A stretch of DNA of 64,000 bases, from contig NZ_JAIHON010000009.1 in assembly GCF_021173675.1 (NCBI RefSeq), positions 62,001 through 126,000 of the forward strand. Reading direction: 5' to 3'. This document shows positions 9,363 to 17,594 of the stretch, piece after piece. Both the position numbers and the translations under genes were made by a program. The stretch comes from Streptomyces lincolnensis (GTDB lineage Bacteria; Actinomycetota; Actinomycetes; Streptomycetales; Streptomycetaceae). Every line of letters begins with the position of its first letter. The first letter of the stretch is position 1. Under the pieces are notes generated by a model. The model was not told the DNA's origin. It ran no database searches and was given only the letters and a program-made list of their open reading frames with translations.

Positions 9363-10442
9363 TTGAAGCACCGACGCATACCCAGGCGACGGGCGGCCAT
9401 GGCAGGTGCGGGTGTCGCCGCACTGATCGCCGGGGCAGTCACTTTGCAGACTGCGAACGCGAGTGAGCCGGCCGCGACCCCGGCACTCAAGACTCTGTCG
9501 GTACAGGCGGCCGGAAACCTCGCCTCGACGCTCGGCAAGGAACTCGGCGCGGACGCGGCGGGTACGTTCTACGACGCGAAGGCCCGGAGTCTCGTGGTCA
9601 ACGTGCTCGACGAGAGCGCGGCGAAGACCGTCGAGGCGGCCGGCGCCAAGGCCAGAATCGTCGAGAACTCCCTCGCCGAGCTGAAGAGCACCCGCGGCAC
9701 GCTCAAGCAGGACGCCAGCATCCCGGGCACCGCCTGGGCGACCGACCCGACGACCAACAAGGTCGTCGTCACCGCCGACCGCACGGTCTCCGACGCCGAG
9801 TGGGCCAAGCTCACCAAGGTCGTCGACGGGCTCGGTGCCACGGCCGAACTCCAGCGCACCAAGGGGGAGTTCAAGCCCTTCGTGGCCGGCGGTGACGCGA
9901 TCACCGGTGGCAGCGGGCGCTGCTCGCTCGGCTTCAACGTGGTCAAGGGCGGCGAGCCGTTCTTCCTGACCGCGGGCCACTGCACCGAGTCGATCTCCAC
10001 CTGGTCGGCCGGCGGCACGGAGATCGGCACCAACGAGGTCTCCAGCTTCCCGGACAACGACTACGGGCTGGTCAAGTACACCGCGGACGTGGCCCACCCG
10101 AGCGAGGTGAACCTCTACAACGGGTCCACCCAGAAGATCACGGGCGCGGCGGCGGCCACCGTCGGTATGAAGGTGACCCGCAGTGGGTCCACGACCCAGG
10201 TGCACAGCGGGACGGTCACCGGCCTCGACGCCACCGTGAACTACGGCAACGGCGACATCGTCAACGGCCTGATCCAGACCGACGTCTGCGCCGAGCCCGG
10301 TGACAGTGGCGGGTCGCTCTTCTCGGGCAGCAGCGCGATCGGACTCACGTCCGGTGGTAGCGGTGACTGCACCTCCGGTGGGGAGACCTTCTTCCAGCCG
10401 GTGACCGAGGCGCTGTCGGCGACCGGTACGCAGATCGGCTGA
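9363..10442 (+). CDS. Secreted S1 protease, streptogrisin family with long propeptide
   Basis: A 359-residue pre-pro-protease beginning at a TTG codon, 7-8 bases after AGGAGG. A twin-basic signal peptide (KHRRIPRRR, hydrophobic to about residue 33) precedes a long alpha-lytic-protease-type propeptide (to about residue 172). The mature domain carries His206 (TAGHC), Asp233 (DNDYG) and Ser315 (GDSGGS). The arrangement resembles streptogrisins C/D in propeptide length but has no extra C-terminal binding domain. It is followed by a canonical terminator at 10471. It should act outside the cell on proteins for nutrition. Confidence 0.93.
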   Translation: MKHRRIPRRRAAMAGAGVAALIAGAVTLQTANASEPAATPALKTLSVQAAGNLASTLGKELGADAAGTFYDAKARSLVVNVLDESAAKTVEAAGAKARIVENSLAELKSTRGTLKQDASIPGTAWATDPTTNKVVVTADRTVSDAEWAKLTKVVDGLGATAELQRTKGEFKPFVAGGDAITGGSGRCSLGFNVVKGGEPFFLTAGHCTESISTWSAGGTEIGTNEVSSFPDNDYGLVKYTADVAHPSEVNLYNGSTQKITGAAAATVGMKVTRSGSTTQVHSGTVTGLDATVNYGNGDIVNGLIQTDVCAEPGDSGGSLFSGSSAIGLTSGGSGDCTSGGETFFQPVTEALSATGTQIG

Positions 10443-10470
10443 CGCGAGTACGGCTTTTGGGTTCTGCGAG

Positions 10471-10512
10471 ATCCCGCCCCGCGCGCGAGGGGCGGGATTT
10501 TCGTTTTTTGCC
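10471..10512 (+). terminator. Rho-independent terminator after the second S1 protease
   Basis: A perfect 10-bp stem (ATCCCGCCCC / GGGGCGGGAT), with an 8-base loop, is followed by TTTCGTTTTTT. This is a textbook terminator, unusually T-rich for this genome. Confidence 0.92.
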
Positions 10513-10959
10513 CACCCGCCCACCCGTGCGGGTCTCGTGGTCGGGTGCGGGTGGCCCTGGTGGGGGGTTGGGGGGTCGTTGTGTGTCTGCGGGGCGGTGG
10601 GGGCTGGTGTTCTGCGCAGTTCCCCGCGCCCCTGGATGCCTGCGGCGCGCTGTGCGGCTTCGGTGGGGGCGGATGTAGCGCCTACGGTTGTGTGGTGGGT
10701 CGGGGACGGGGCGGGGGGTGTCCGTCCTCGGTCCGGCGGTGCTGTGGCTTTTGGCTGTGCTGCGTGTCGGACGCCGGCCGCTGCGGGCGGACACCCCCCG
10801 CCCCGTCCCCTCACCGCCGTCGGCGGCTATTCGCCCACGGTCCGGATCTGCTTGGCGCCTTGGGCGGCTGTCCGTCCAAGGGCCGGACGGTGCCTCATGT
10901 CCTACGGCGGCTGCGGGCCGGCAGGAGGGCGGCGCCGGTGACCAGGAGGATGGCGGAGG
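10513..10959. other. G-rich non-coding spacer with repeats
   Basis: About 450 bases without a convincing gene. Several overlapping ORFs exist but have poor codon structure and no ribosome sites. The stretch contains a 14-base GTTCCCCGCGCCCC unit (10619-10632) seen again near 35204, and a 23-bp perfect inverted repeat (10702-10724 with 10788-10810). The plus strand is strongly G-rich (runs of 5-6 G). Confidence 0.7.
10702..10810. repeat. 23-bp perfect inverted repeat with 63-base loop
   Basis: The arm at 10702-10724 (starting GGGGACGGGGC, ending GTGTCCG) is exactly complementary to 10788-10810 (CGGACACC through GTCCCC). The loop is 63 bases. It would form a very stable cruciform or RNA hairpin downstream of the minus-strand membrane protein and the plus-strand protease. 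Confidence 0.95.
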
Positions 10960-12000
10960 TTACGGGGTTCGGGGCGGTGGGGGCTCGTCCCGCTCCCCGT
11001 GGCGCGTGCGTAGTGTCGCCGCCAGCAGGGTGAGGGTGACGCCCGCGATCGCCCAGGCGGACAGGACCAGTAGGGAGCCGGTGATGTCGTTGCCCTTGAA
11101 GTAGGCGATGGAGCGGGCGGACCAGGTGCCGGCGCCGGGGGGCAGGGCGGGGCCGATGTCCTTCCAGAAGGTGGGGAGGAGGGGTGGGGGGAGGGCGCCG
11201 CCGGCGCTGGGGTTGCCGAGGATGACGACGAGCAGGATGACCAGGCCGATGCCGGCGAGTCCGAAGACGCCCTGGAAGGCGAGGGTGGCCGCGCCGACGG
11301 AGAAGACGATGAGGGCGCCCAGGCCCCAGTGGGCCAGGAGGCTGCCGGGGAGGGCGCCGAGGATCGGGCCGACGATCAGCGCGCCGCCGAGCCCGCCGAC
11401 GACCGCGACGAGGGCCATGGCGATCAGGCGGATCACCGCGCGGCGGGGAGTGGAGCGGCCGGCGCCCGAGCTGATCGTCATGATCGAGGCGCAGAGATAG
11501 CCGCCGACGCACCAGCCCACGGTCACGTAGAAGGAGGAGAGGCCGTTGGCGTCGTGGGGGTCGGCCGGGACCACGTCGACGGTCCGTACCGTGCGCCCCT
11601 CGGACTTCTCCAGGGTGGTGGTGAGTGTCTCCAGCGTGGTGGCCAGCACCTTCCCGCCGCCGGTGGCGACCAGGAGCGTGTCGGTCGTGCCGGTCGGATC
11701 GATGACCAGGGCACCGTCGATCTCCCGGTCCATGATCTGCTTCCGCGCCGTGGCCGGGTCGGCCACCGCCCGCGGGTCCAGCGGCTCCCCGGGCAGCTTC
11801 TCCAGCCGGGCCACCGCCTGCTGGGCGGCGGCCTGGGGCGCGACCACCCCGAAGGGCACGTCCTTCGGCTTCGGATCGTGCAGCGCCCCCACATAGGAGG
11901 CGATGAAGAGCAGATGGAGGGCGATCACGCCGATGACCAGCAACGTGGCCCGCGGGGTGACGGCATCCTTCACCTCGTCGCGGAAGGAGGTCGGTGCCAT
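10960..12000 (-). CDS. ABC-2/YhgE-like multi-spanning membrane protein
   Basis: A 346-residue membrane protein. One TM is near the N-terminus (LLVIGVIALHLLFIASYVGAL), then an extracytoplasmic domain of about 120 residues containing DVPFGVVAPQ and REIDGALVI, and five or six TMs in the C-terminal half. This layout is that of DUF3533/ABC-2-type permeases (YhgE/Pip-like), often involved in export or lipid handling. The C-terminus is short and charged. It is divergent from dnaE2; the two starts are 142 bases apart. The substrate is unknown. Confidence 0.65.
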   Translation of the reverse strand: MAPTSFRDEVKDAVTPRATLLVIGVIALHLLFIASYVGALHDPKPKDVPFGVVAPQAAAQQAVARLEKLPGEPLDPRAVADPATARKQIMDREIDGALVIDPTGTTDTLLVATGGGKVLATTLETLTTTLEKSEGRTVRTVDVVPADPHDANGLSSFYVTVGWCVGGYLCASIMTISSGAGRSTPRRAVIRLIAMALVAVVGGLGGALIVGPILGALPGSLLAHWGLGALIVFSVGAATLAFQGVFGLAGIGLVILLVVILGNPSAGGALPPPLLPTFWKDIGPALPPGAGTWSARSIAYFKGNDITGSLLVLSAWAIAGVTLTLLAATLRTRHGERDEPPPPRTP

Positions 12001-12057
12001 GCCCTCACGGTCCGGGGCGGTGGACGTTTCCGCAGGTGGGAGGCGGCCGAATGGATG

Positions 12058-12119
12058 TCGTACAGAGGTTCGAAAATTGGTCTATGGTGGGGGTGGGGAC
12101 GTTGGGAACTGATGTTCGA
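12058..12119 (+). promoter_or_regulatory. Two LexA (SOS) boxes upstream of dnaE2
   Basis: Actinobacterial LexA sites have the form TCGAAC-N4-GTTCGA. Box 1 (12058-12073) reads TCGTAC-AGAG-GTTCGA, one mismatch. Box 2 (12104-12119) reads GGGAAC-TGAT-GTTCGA, with a perfect GAAC-N4-GTTC core. The boxes are 46 bases apart and end 24 bases before the dnaE2 start. DNA-damage induction of the dnaE2 operon is the expected outcome. Confidence 0.75.
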
Positions 12120-12142
12120 TAATGGCGACGGCGGGAGGTGCG

Positions 12143-15100
12143 ATGCCTGGCTTCACCCATCTGCACGCCGTCTCCGGGTTCTCCCTGCGCTACGGCGCCT
12201 CCCACCCGGAACGCCTCGCCGAGCGCGCCTCCGAGCGGGGCATGGACGCCCTCGCCCTCACCGACCGCGACACCCTCGCGGGTACCGTCCGCTTCGCCAA
12301 GGCCTGCGCGAAGGCGGGCGTCCGCCCGCTGTTCGGCGTGGACCTCGCGGTGGAGGTGCCCGGGGCGCCACGACAGGAGCGCCGCCGCACCCCCGTACGC
12401 GGCGGTGCCTTCATCGATGAGTCGACACCCCGGGTCACCTTCCTCGCCCGGGACGGGGCCCGCGGCTGGGCCGACCTGTGCCGGCTGGTCACCGCCGCCC
12501 ACACCGCCGACGGCACCCCGCTGCTGCCCCGGTCCGACAACCACGCCGACGGTCTGACCGTCCTGCTCGGCCCCGCCTCCGACGTGGGCCGCGCCCTCGC
12601 CGCCGGCCGCCCCGACCGCGCCGCGAAACTCCTCGCCCCCTGGCGCGAGGTCTACGGCGACGCCCTGCGCCTGGAGGCCGTCTGGCACGGCCGTGAGGGC
12701 ACCGGCCCCGGCTCGCTGCGCCTGGCCGCCCGTACCGTCGGCTTCGCCGCCGAGCAGCGGATCCGGCCCGTGCTCAGCAACGCCGTCCGGTACGCCGACC
12801 CCGGCCTCGGCCCGGTCGCCGACGTCCTGGACGCCGCCCGCCGCCTGGTCCCGATCGACGGGAGCGGGGAACTGGACTCCGGCGAGGCCTGGCTCAAGGA
12901 CGCCGGCGCCATGCTGGGGGCCGCCGAGCGGATCGTCGAGGCCGCGGGCTACCGGCGCGAGGCCGCCCTCCGGCTGCTGGAGCAGACCCGGGCCACGGCC
13001 GCCGAGTGCCTGGTCGACCCCGAGGACGACCTCGGCATCGGCACCGTCCACTTCCCCGAACCGCACCTCGTCGGCGCCGGCCGTCGCACCGCTCAGCGGG
13101 TGCTGGCCTCACGGGCGGCGGCGGGGATGGTGCGCAAGGGGTACGCGGACAGGCGTACGTACTGGGAGCGGATGCACCGGGAGCTGGACATCATCGCCCA
13201 CCACGGCTTCGCCTCCTACTTCCTGACGGTGGCTCACGTGGTGGACGACGTACGGGACATGGGCATCCGGGTCGCCGCCCGCGGCTCCGGCGCCGGCTCG
13301 CTGGTGAACCATCTGCTCGGCATCGCGCACGCCGACCCGGTCGAGCACGGGCTGCTGATGGAGCGGTTCCTGTCCAAGGAGCGGGTCGTGCTGCCCGACA
13401 TCGACATCGACGTGGAGTCGGCACGCCGGCTGGAGGTCTACCGCGCGATCATCGGCCGGTTCGGCACCGAGCGGGTCGCCACGGTCGCGATGCCGGAGAC
13501 CTACCGGGTGCGCCACGCGGTCCGTGACGTCGGCGCGGCCCTGTCCATGGACCCGGCCGACATCGACCGTATCGCCAAGTCCTTCCCGCACATCCGGGCC
13601 CGCGACGCCCGCGCGGCGCTGGCGGAACTGCCCGAACTCAGGCAGCTGGCGGGGGAGTTCCAGCGGGAGGGGAAGCGGTACGGCAGGTTCTGGGAGCTGG
13701 TCGAATCCCTCGACGCCCTGCCGCGCGGAGTCGCCATGCACCCCTGCGGAGTGCTCCTGTCGGACGCGTCCCTGCTGAGTCGTACGCCGGTCATGCCGAC
13801 CAGTGGCGAGGGGTTCCCCATGGCGCAGTTCGACAAGGACGACGTCGAGGAGCTCGGGCTGCTCAAGCTCGACGTCCTGGGCGTGCGGATGCAGTCGGCG
13901 ATGGCACACGCGGTCGCGGAGGTGGAGCGGGCGACGGGGGAGCGGATCGACCTGGACGCGCTGCAGGACGGCGATCCGGCGACGTACGAACTCATCCGGT
14001 CCACCGAGACCCTGGGCTGCTTCCAGATCGAGTCGCCGGGGCAGCGGGACCTGGTCGGGCGGCTCCAGCCGGCCACCTTCCACGACCTGGTCGTCGACAT
14101 CTCGCTCTTCAGGCCGGGACCGGTCGCCGCCGACATGGTGCGGCCGTTCATCGAGGCGCGGCACGGGCGGGCGCCCGTCAGGTATCCGCACCGGGATCTG
14201 GAGCGGCCGTTGCGGGAGACGTACGGGGTCGTCGTCTTCCACGAGCAGATCATCGACATCGTCGCCGTCATGACCGGCTGCGGGCGGGGCGAGGCGGACC
14301 GGGTGCGGCGCGGGTTGTCCGACCCGGAGTCGCAGGGGCGGATCAAGGTCTGGTTCGCGCAGCGCGCGGCGGCGAACGGCTATCGCGCAGAAACGATTCA
14401 GCGGACCTGGGAGATCGTCGAGGCCTTCGGGTCGTACGGCTTCTGCAAGGCCCACGCGGTCGCCTTCGCCGTACCGACGTACCAGTCGGCGTGGCTCAAG
14501 GCACATCACCCGGCGGCCTTCTACGCGGGGCTGCTCACGCACGACCCGGGGATGTATCCGAAGCGGCTGCTGCTGGCGGACGCGCGGCGGCGCGGGGTGC
14601 CGATCCTGCCGTTGGACGTGAACGAGTCGGGAGTCGCCCACCGTATCGAACTGGTGTCTGATTCAGCTGAATCGGAAGGACCAAAGGAGTGGGGGCTTCG
14701 GCTGGCGCTCTCCGACGTGCACGGGATCAGCGAGGCCGAGGCGGCGCGGATCGCGGACGGGCAGCCGTACGCCTCGCTGGTCGACTTCTGGGAGCGGGCC
14801 CGGCCGAGCAGGCCGCTCGCCCAACGGCTGGCGCAGGTGGGGGCGTTGGACGCCTTTGGGGCCAACCGGCGTGATCTGCAACTGCACTTGACCGAGCTGC
14901 ATCGCGGTGCCAGGGGCGCCGGGGGTGGCCAACTGCCGCTGAGCGGTGGGCGGAGGACCGCGCCCGCCGGGCTGCCCGACCTGTCCTCCGCCGAGCGGCT
15001 CAGCGCCGAGCTGGGCGTGCTGTCCATGGACGCCTCGCGCAACCTGATGGACGACCACCGGGCGTTCCTCGACGAACTGGGCGTGGTGTCGGCGCGGCGG

Positions 15101-15583
15101 CTGCGGGAGGCGCGGCACGGGGAGACGGTGCTGGTGGCGGGGGCCAAGGCGGCCACCCAGACCCCGCCGATCCGGTCCGGTAAACGGGTCATCTTCACCA
15201 CCCTGGACGACGGCACCGGCCTGGTCGACCTCGCCTTCTTCGACGACTCGCACGACGCCTGCGCCCACACCGTCTTCCACTCCTGGCTGCTGCTGGTGCG
15301 CGGGGTGGTGCAGCGGCGCGGCCCGCGCAGCCTCAGCGTGGTCGGTGCCGCGGCCTGGAACCTCGCCGAACTGGTCGAACTGCGCGTCGAGGGCGGCCTG
15401 GACGAGGTGTCCGCACGGCTGGCGAGGCCTTCGCCGGAAGGGACCGGTGATTCCACCGGGGGCCGGCGAATCCAAATGCCGACGGGATACGAACTGCATC
15501 CGTGGGCCGATCTGCGGCCGGCGGGCCAAGAGCCTTCACAGGTACGGAAGTTGTGGCACCAGAGTCCGGGGAGTGCGGGATGA
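12143..15583 (+). CDS. dnaE2: Error-prone DNA polymerase III alpha subunit
   Basis: A 1146-residue C-family polymerase of the DnaE2 type. The N-terminal PHP domain begins GFTHLHAVSGFSLRYGASHP; the canonical second HxH histidine is replaced (HLHAVS), as in many DnaE2. The palm contains LPDIDIDVES, with the catalytic Asp pair, and RGSGAGSLVNHLLGI. The C-terminal part has an OB-fold (VLVAGAKAATQTPPIRSGKR). ATG 12143 is chosen for GGGAGG 6 bases upstream. SOS boxes precede it. It is coupled to the Y-family gene by ATGA. DnaE2 makes damage-induced mutations by translesion synthesis, needing an ImuB-type partner to reach the beta clamp. Confidence 0.95.
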   Translation: MPGFTHLHAVSGFSLRYGASHPERLAERASERGMDALALTDRDTLAGTVRFAKACAKAGVRPLFGVDLAVEVPGAPRQERRRTPVRGGAFIDESTPRVTFLARDGARGWADLCRLVTAAHTADGTPLLPRSDNHADGLTVLLGPASDVGRALAAGRPDRAAKLLAPWREVYGDALRLEAVWHGREGTGPGSLRLAARTVGFAAEQRIRPVLSNAVRYADPGLGPVADVLDAARRLVPIDGSGELDSGEAWLKDAGAMLGAAERIVEAAGYRREAALRLLEQTRATAAECLVDPEDDLGIGTVHFPEPHLVGAGRRTAQRVLASRAAAGMVRKGYADRRTYWERMHRELDIIAHHGFASYFLTVAHVVDDVRDMGIRVAARGSGAGSLVNHLLGIAHADPVEHGLLMERFLSKERVVLPDIDIDVESARRLEVYRAIIGRFGTERVATVAMPETYRVRHAVRDVGAALSMDPADIDRIAKSFPHIRARDARAALAELPELRQLAGEFQREGKRYGRFWELVESLDALPRGVAMHPCGVLLSDASLLSRTPVMPTSGEGFPMAQFDKDDVEELGLLKLDVLGVRMQSAMAHAVAEVERATGERIDLDALQDGDPATYELIRSTETLGCFQIESPGQRDLVGRLQPATFHDLVVDISLFRPGPVAADMVRPFIEARHGRAPVRYPHRDLERPLRETYGVVVFHEQIIDIVAVMTGCGRGEADRVRRGLSDPESQGRIKVWFAQRAAANGYRAETIQRTWEIVEAFGSYGFCKAHAVAFAVPTYQSAWLKAHHPAAFYAGLLTHDPGMYPKRLLLADARRRGVPILPLDVNESGVAHRIELVSDSAESEGPKEWGLRLALSDVHGISEAEAARIADGQPYASLVDFWERARPSRPLAQRLAQVGALDAFGANRRDLQLHLTELHRGARGAGGGQLPLSGGRRTAPAGLPDLSSAERLSAELGVLSMDASRNLMDDHRAFLDELGVVSARRLREARHGETVLVAGAKAATQTPPIRSGKRVIFTTLDDGTGLVDLAFFDDSHDACAHTVFHSWLLLVRGVVQRRGPRSLSVVGAAAWNLAELVELRVEGGLDEVSARLARPSPEGTGDSTGGRRIQMPTGYELHPWADLRPAGQEPSQVRKLWHQSPGSAG

Positions 15584-16584
15584 CCATTCTGTGCGTACGT
15601 TTCCAGCTGCCGCCGACGGGCGAGACGGCCCTGCCGGGGCTGCTCGGGTTGCTGGGGGAGTTCACACCGGTTGTCGAGGCCTTGCCGCCGGACGGGGCGC
15701 TGGCCGATCTCCGGGGCGCCGAGCGCTACTTCGGGCGCGACGCGGTGGAGCTGGCGTCGGTGATCCGGGTCCGCGCCCTCGCGCTGTACGGGGTCGACTG
15801 TGTGATCGGCGCCGGGCCGGGCACGATGCTGGCCCGGATGGCGCTGCGGGACGCCGCTCCGGGGGCGACCTGCGCGGTGTCCGAGGAGGCCGCGGGGGAG
15901 TTCCTCGCCGGCAAGCCCGTCGCCGCGCTCCCCGGCGTCGGCGCCGCCACCGCCCGCACCCTGTGCGAGTACGGCCTCGACACCCTCGGCCGGGTCGCCG
16001 CCGCGCCCCTGTCCACGCTCCAGCGCCTGGTCGGCGCGAAGACCGGGCGGGAGGTGCACGAGAAGGCCGCCGGTGTGGACCGCGGCCGGGTGGTCCCCAA
16101 CGGCGTCTCCCGTTCCCTGGCCACCGAACGCCCCTTCACCCGCGACGAGTTGGACCCGGCCCGGCACCGCAGGGCGCTCCTCTCCGCCGCCGAGGAGCTG
16201 GGCGCCCGGCTGCGCGCCCTCGACAAGGTCTGCCGCACCCTGACCCTCACCGTCCGCTATGCCGACCTCCCCCACTCTCGAACAGGCTCGAGCGGGGGGA
16301 CCCCCACCTCCACGACCCGCACCCGCACCCTGGAGGAGCCGACCGCCCACTCCGCGGCCCTGACGCGGGTGGCCTACGGCATGTACGAGGCGCTCAGCCT
16401 CCAGCGCGCCCGGGTCCGCTCCCTCGCCCTGCGCGCCGAGGGGCTCGACCCCGCCGAGCACTCCTCCCACCAGCTCACCTTCGACCCCGCCGACGACAAG
16501 CTCCGCCGTATCGAGGAGGTCGCCGACCGTGCCCGGGAGAAGTTCGGCCCCCGAGCGGTGATGCCGGGGGCCCTGGCGGCGTGA
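15580..16584 (+). CDS. ImuB-like Y-family DNA polymerase, catalytically degenerate
   Basis: A 334-residue protein with Y-family palm, fingers (helix-hairpin-helix GKPVAALPGVGAATARTL near 118-135) and little-finger domains. The palm lacks the metal-binding carboxylates: the N-terminal motif reads TILCVRFQL where active enzymes have D-x-D, and the SxDEAxLD motif is replaced by GALADLRGAERYFG (only Asp43 remains). This is the ImuB signature. A possible beta-clamp motif QLTFD is near the C-terminus. It overlaps dnaE2 by four bases and shares its SOS control. No ImuA' gene is present here. A hairpin-forming repeat is embedded at 16267-16300. Confidence 0.85.
   Translation: MTILCVRFQLPPTGETALPGLLGLLGEFTPVVEALPPDGALADLRGAERYFGRDAVELASVIRVRALALYGVDCVIGAGPGTMLARMALRDAAPGATCAVSEEAAGEFLAGKPVAALPGVGAATARTLCEYGLDTLGRVAAAPLSTLQRLVGAKTGREVHEKAAGVDRGRVVPNGVSRSLATERPFTRDELDPARHRRALLSAAEELGARLRALDKVCRTLTLTVRYADLPHSRTGSSGGTPTSTTRTRTLEEPTAHSAALTRVAYGMYEALSLQRARVRSLALRAEGLDPAEHSSHQLTFDPADDKLRRIEEVADRAREKFGPRAVMPGALAA
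16267..16304. repeat. Hairpin repeat embedded in the ImuB-like gene
   Basis: The stretch CTCCCCCACTCTCGAACAGG followed by CTCGAGCGGGGGGA forms a stem (CCCCC with GGGGG, and CTCGA with TCGAG nearer the loop). It encodes PHSRTGSSGGTP, a hydrophilic insertion in the little-finger domain. I recall this C-rich/CTCGAG/G-rich sequence as a dispersed Streptomyces repeat, usually intergenic. Confidence 0.6.
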
Positions 16585-16616
16585 CTCCCTTCTTCCGAAC
16601 TCCCTTCTTCCGAAGT

Positions 16617-16991
16617 TCAGTTGGCCCACGGCGGAGTGATCCTGGTGCCGTCGGCGAGTACCGCCTCCAGGCCGATGGAGGTGGTGACCCAGGTGAGCGC
16701 GGTGTGGTCGGTCGGGTTCTCGACGGCGAAGGCGGTGCCGGGATTGACGATCACGGTGTCGCCCGCTCTGATCCGCTCGGTGTGGCCGTCGAGGGTGACG
16801 ATCAGTTCACCGACGAGCAGGAGGAGGATCTCCTCCCGGTTCACGGTGTGCACCGGGGCCTTGGTCCCCGCGGGGATCTCGCCGCGCCAGGCGCACAGCT
16901 CCTTGCTTCCGGTGAGGGGAGTGGCGTACGAGACGAAGCGGGCGCCGTGGATCTCGTGGGTGCGGGCGTCGGACGCGTGGATGACTGGCAT
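16617..16991 (-). CDS. Cupin domain protein
   Basis: A 124-residue single-domain cupin. Motif 1 appears as KAPVHTVNREEILLLLVGELIVTLDG and motif 2 as GDTVIVNPGTAFAVENPTDHTA. Metal ligands are partly retained (His in PVHTV, Glu in NREE). ATG 16991 is chosen because AGGGG lies about 8 bases upstream; the longer in-frame start at 17024 would run through the operator. It is divergent from the MarR gene at 17093 and shares a double operator, so it is probably the regulator's target. Function could be binding or modifying a small molecule; unknown. Confidence 0.85.
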   Translation of the reverse strand: MPVIHASDARTHEIHGARFVSYATPLTGSKELCAWRGEIPAGTKAPVHTVNREEILLLLVGELIVTLDGHTERIRAGDTVIVNPGTAFAVENPTDHTALTWVTTSIGLEAVLADGTRITPPWAN

Positions 16992-17018
16992 GTGAGGACC
17001 CCTTCGATTTCGATAAAT

Positions 17019-17064
17019 GGTCAAGTTGCTTGACTATGTGGCTCTATAGTCAAGCAGCTTGACC
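17019..17064. promoter_or_regulatory. Double palindromic operator of the cupin/MarR divergon
   Basis: Two near-identical palindromes, TCAAGTTGCTTGA (17021-17033) and TCAAGCAGCTTGA (17050-17062), are 29 bases apart. The whole 46-base block is itself an inverted repeat with one mismatch in the 18-base arms (GGTCAAG...CTTGACTA and TAGTCAAG...CTTGACC). MarR dimers bind such sites, and the position between two divergent starts fits autoregulation plus control of the cupin gene. Confidence 0.8.
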
Positions 17065-17092
17065 AACCCGTCAAGGGTGTTTCAATGCCCTC

Positions 17093-17539
17093 GTGCACAC
17101 CTCCGAGGCCATGGCCCTGTCCGCAGCCCTGCTCTCCGTTGCCGGCGAGCTCACACACCGCATCAACGAGGGCGTGGTCGCCCGTGGCTTCGAGGGGGTC
17201 AGGCCCGCCCACGGCTTCGCCTTCGCGCGGCTCGCCCCGGACGGCGCCACCGTCACCGATCTCGCGGCCCACCTCGGGGTCACCAAGCAGGCCGCCAGCC
17301 AGCTCGTCGAGGAGATCGTGCGCAAGGGCTACGCCGAGCGGCGGCCGCACCCCGAGGACGCGCGGGCGCGACTGGTCGTGCTGACCGAGCGGGGATGGGC
17401 CTGTACGCGTGCGGCGGAGGAGGCGGCCGCGGAGGCGGTCGGCGCGTGGGTCGAGTTGCTCGGTGAGGGTGAAGTGCGGGTGTTGCGCCAGCAATTGGGA
17501 CGCATTGCCCCCTATGGTCCCCTCAGGCCCGCCTGGTGA
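17093..17539 (+). CDS. MarR family transcriptional regulator
   Basis: A 148-residue winged-helix protein. The DNA-binding core is ARLAPDGATVTDLAAHLGVTKQAASQLVEEIVRKGYAERRPHPEDARARLVVLTERG, with the recognition helix TKQAASQLVEEI and the wing Asp-x-Arg (DARARLV). I use GTG 17093; ATG 17111 is possible too, and neither has a strong ribosome site. A double palindrome lies just upstream, so it probably represses itself and the divergent cupin gene. Confidence 0.88.
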   Translation: MHTSEAMALSAALLSVAGELTHRINEGVVARGFEGVRPAHGFAFARLAPDGATVTDLAAHLGVTKQAASQLVEEIVRKGYAERRPHPEDARARLVVLTERGWACTRAAEEAAAEAVGAWVELLGEGEVRVLRQQLGRIAPYGPLRPAW

Positions 17540-17594
17540 TCCCCTATCAGATGCCGCAGTTGTCGGCAGTTACCACTGGAAGTTTTTACTGACA

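Noticed and set aside
10537..11104. Several overlapping plus-strand ORFs of 73-162 residues in the G-rich spacer
   Set aside because: They overlap each other and the end of the membrane protein gene, have no ribosome sites, and are rich in Gly/Arg/Cys as expected from repeats.
14660..14673. A perfect 14-bp palindrome GATTCAGCTGAATC inside dnaE2
   Set aside because: It lies in the middle of a coding region at a Ser/Glu linker with no promoter role visible; likely chance or local low-GC codon use.
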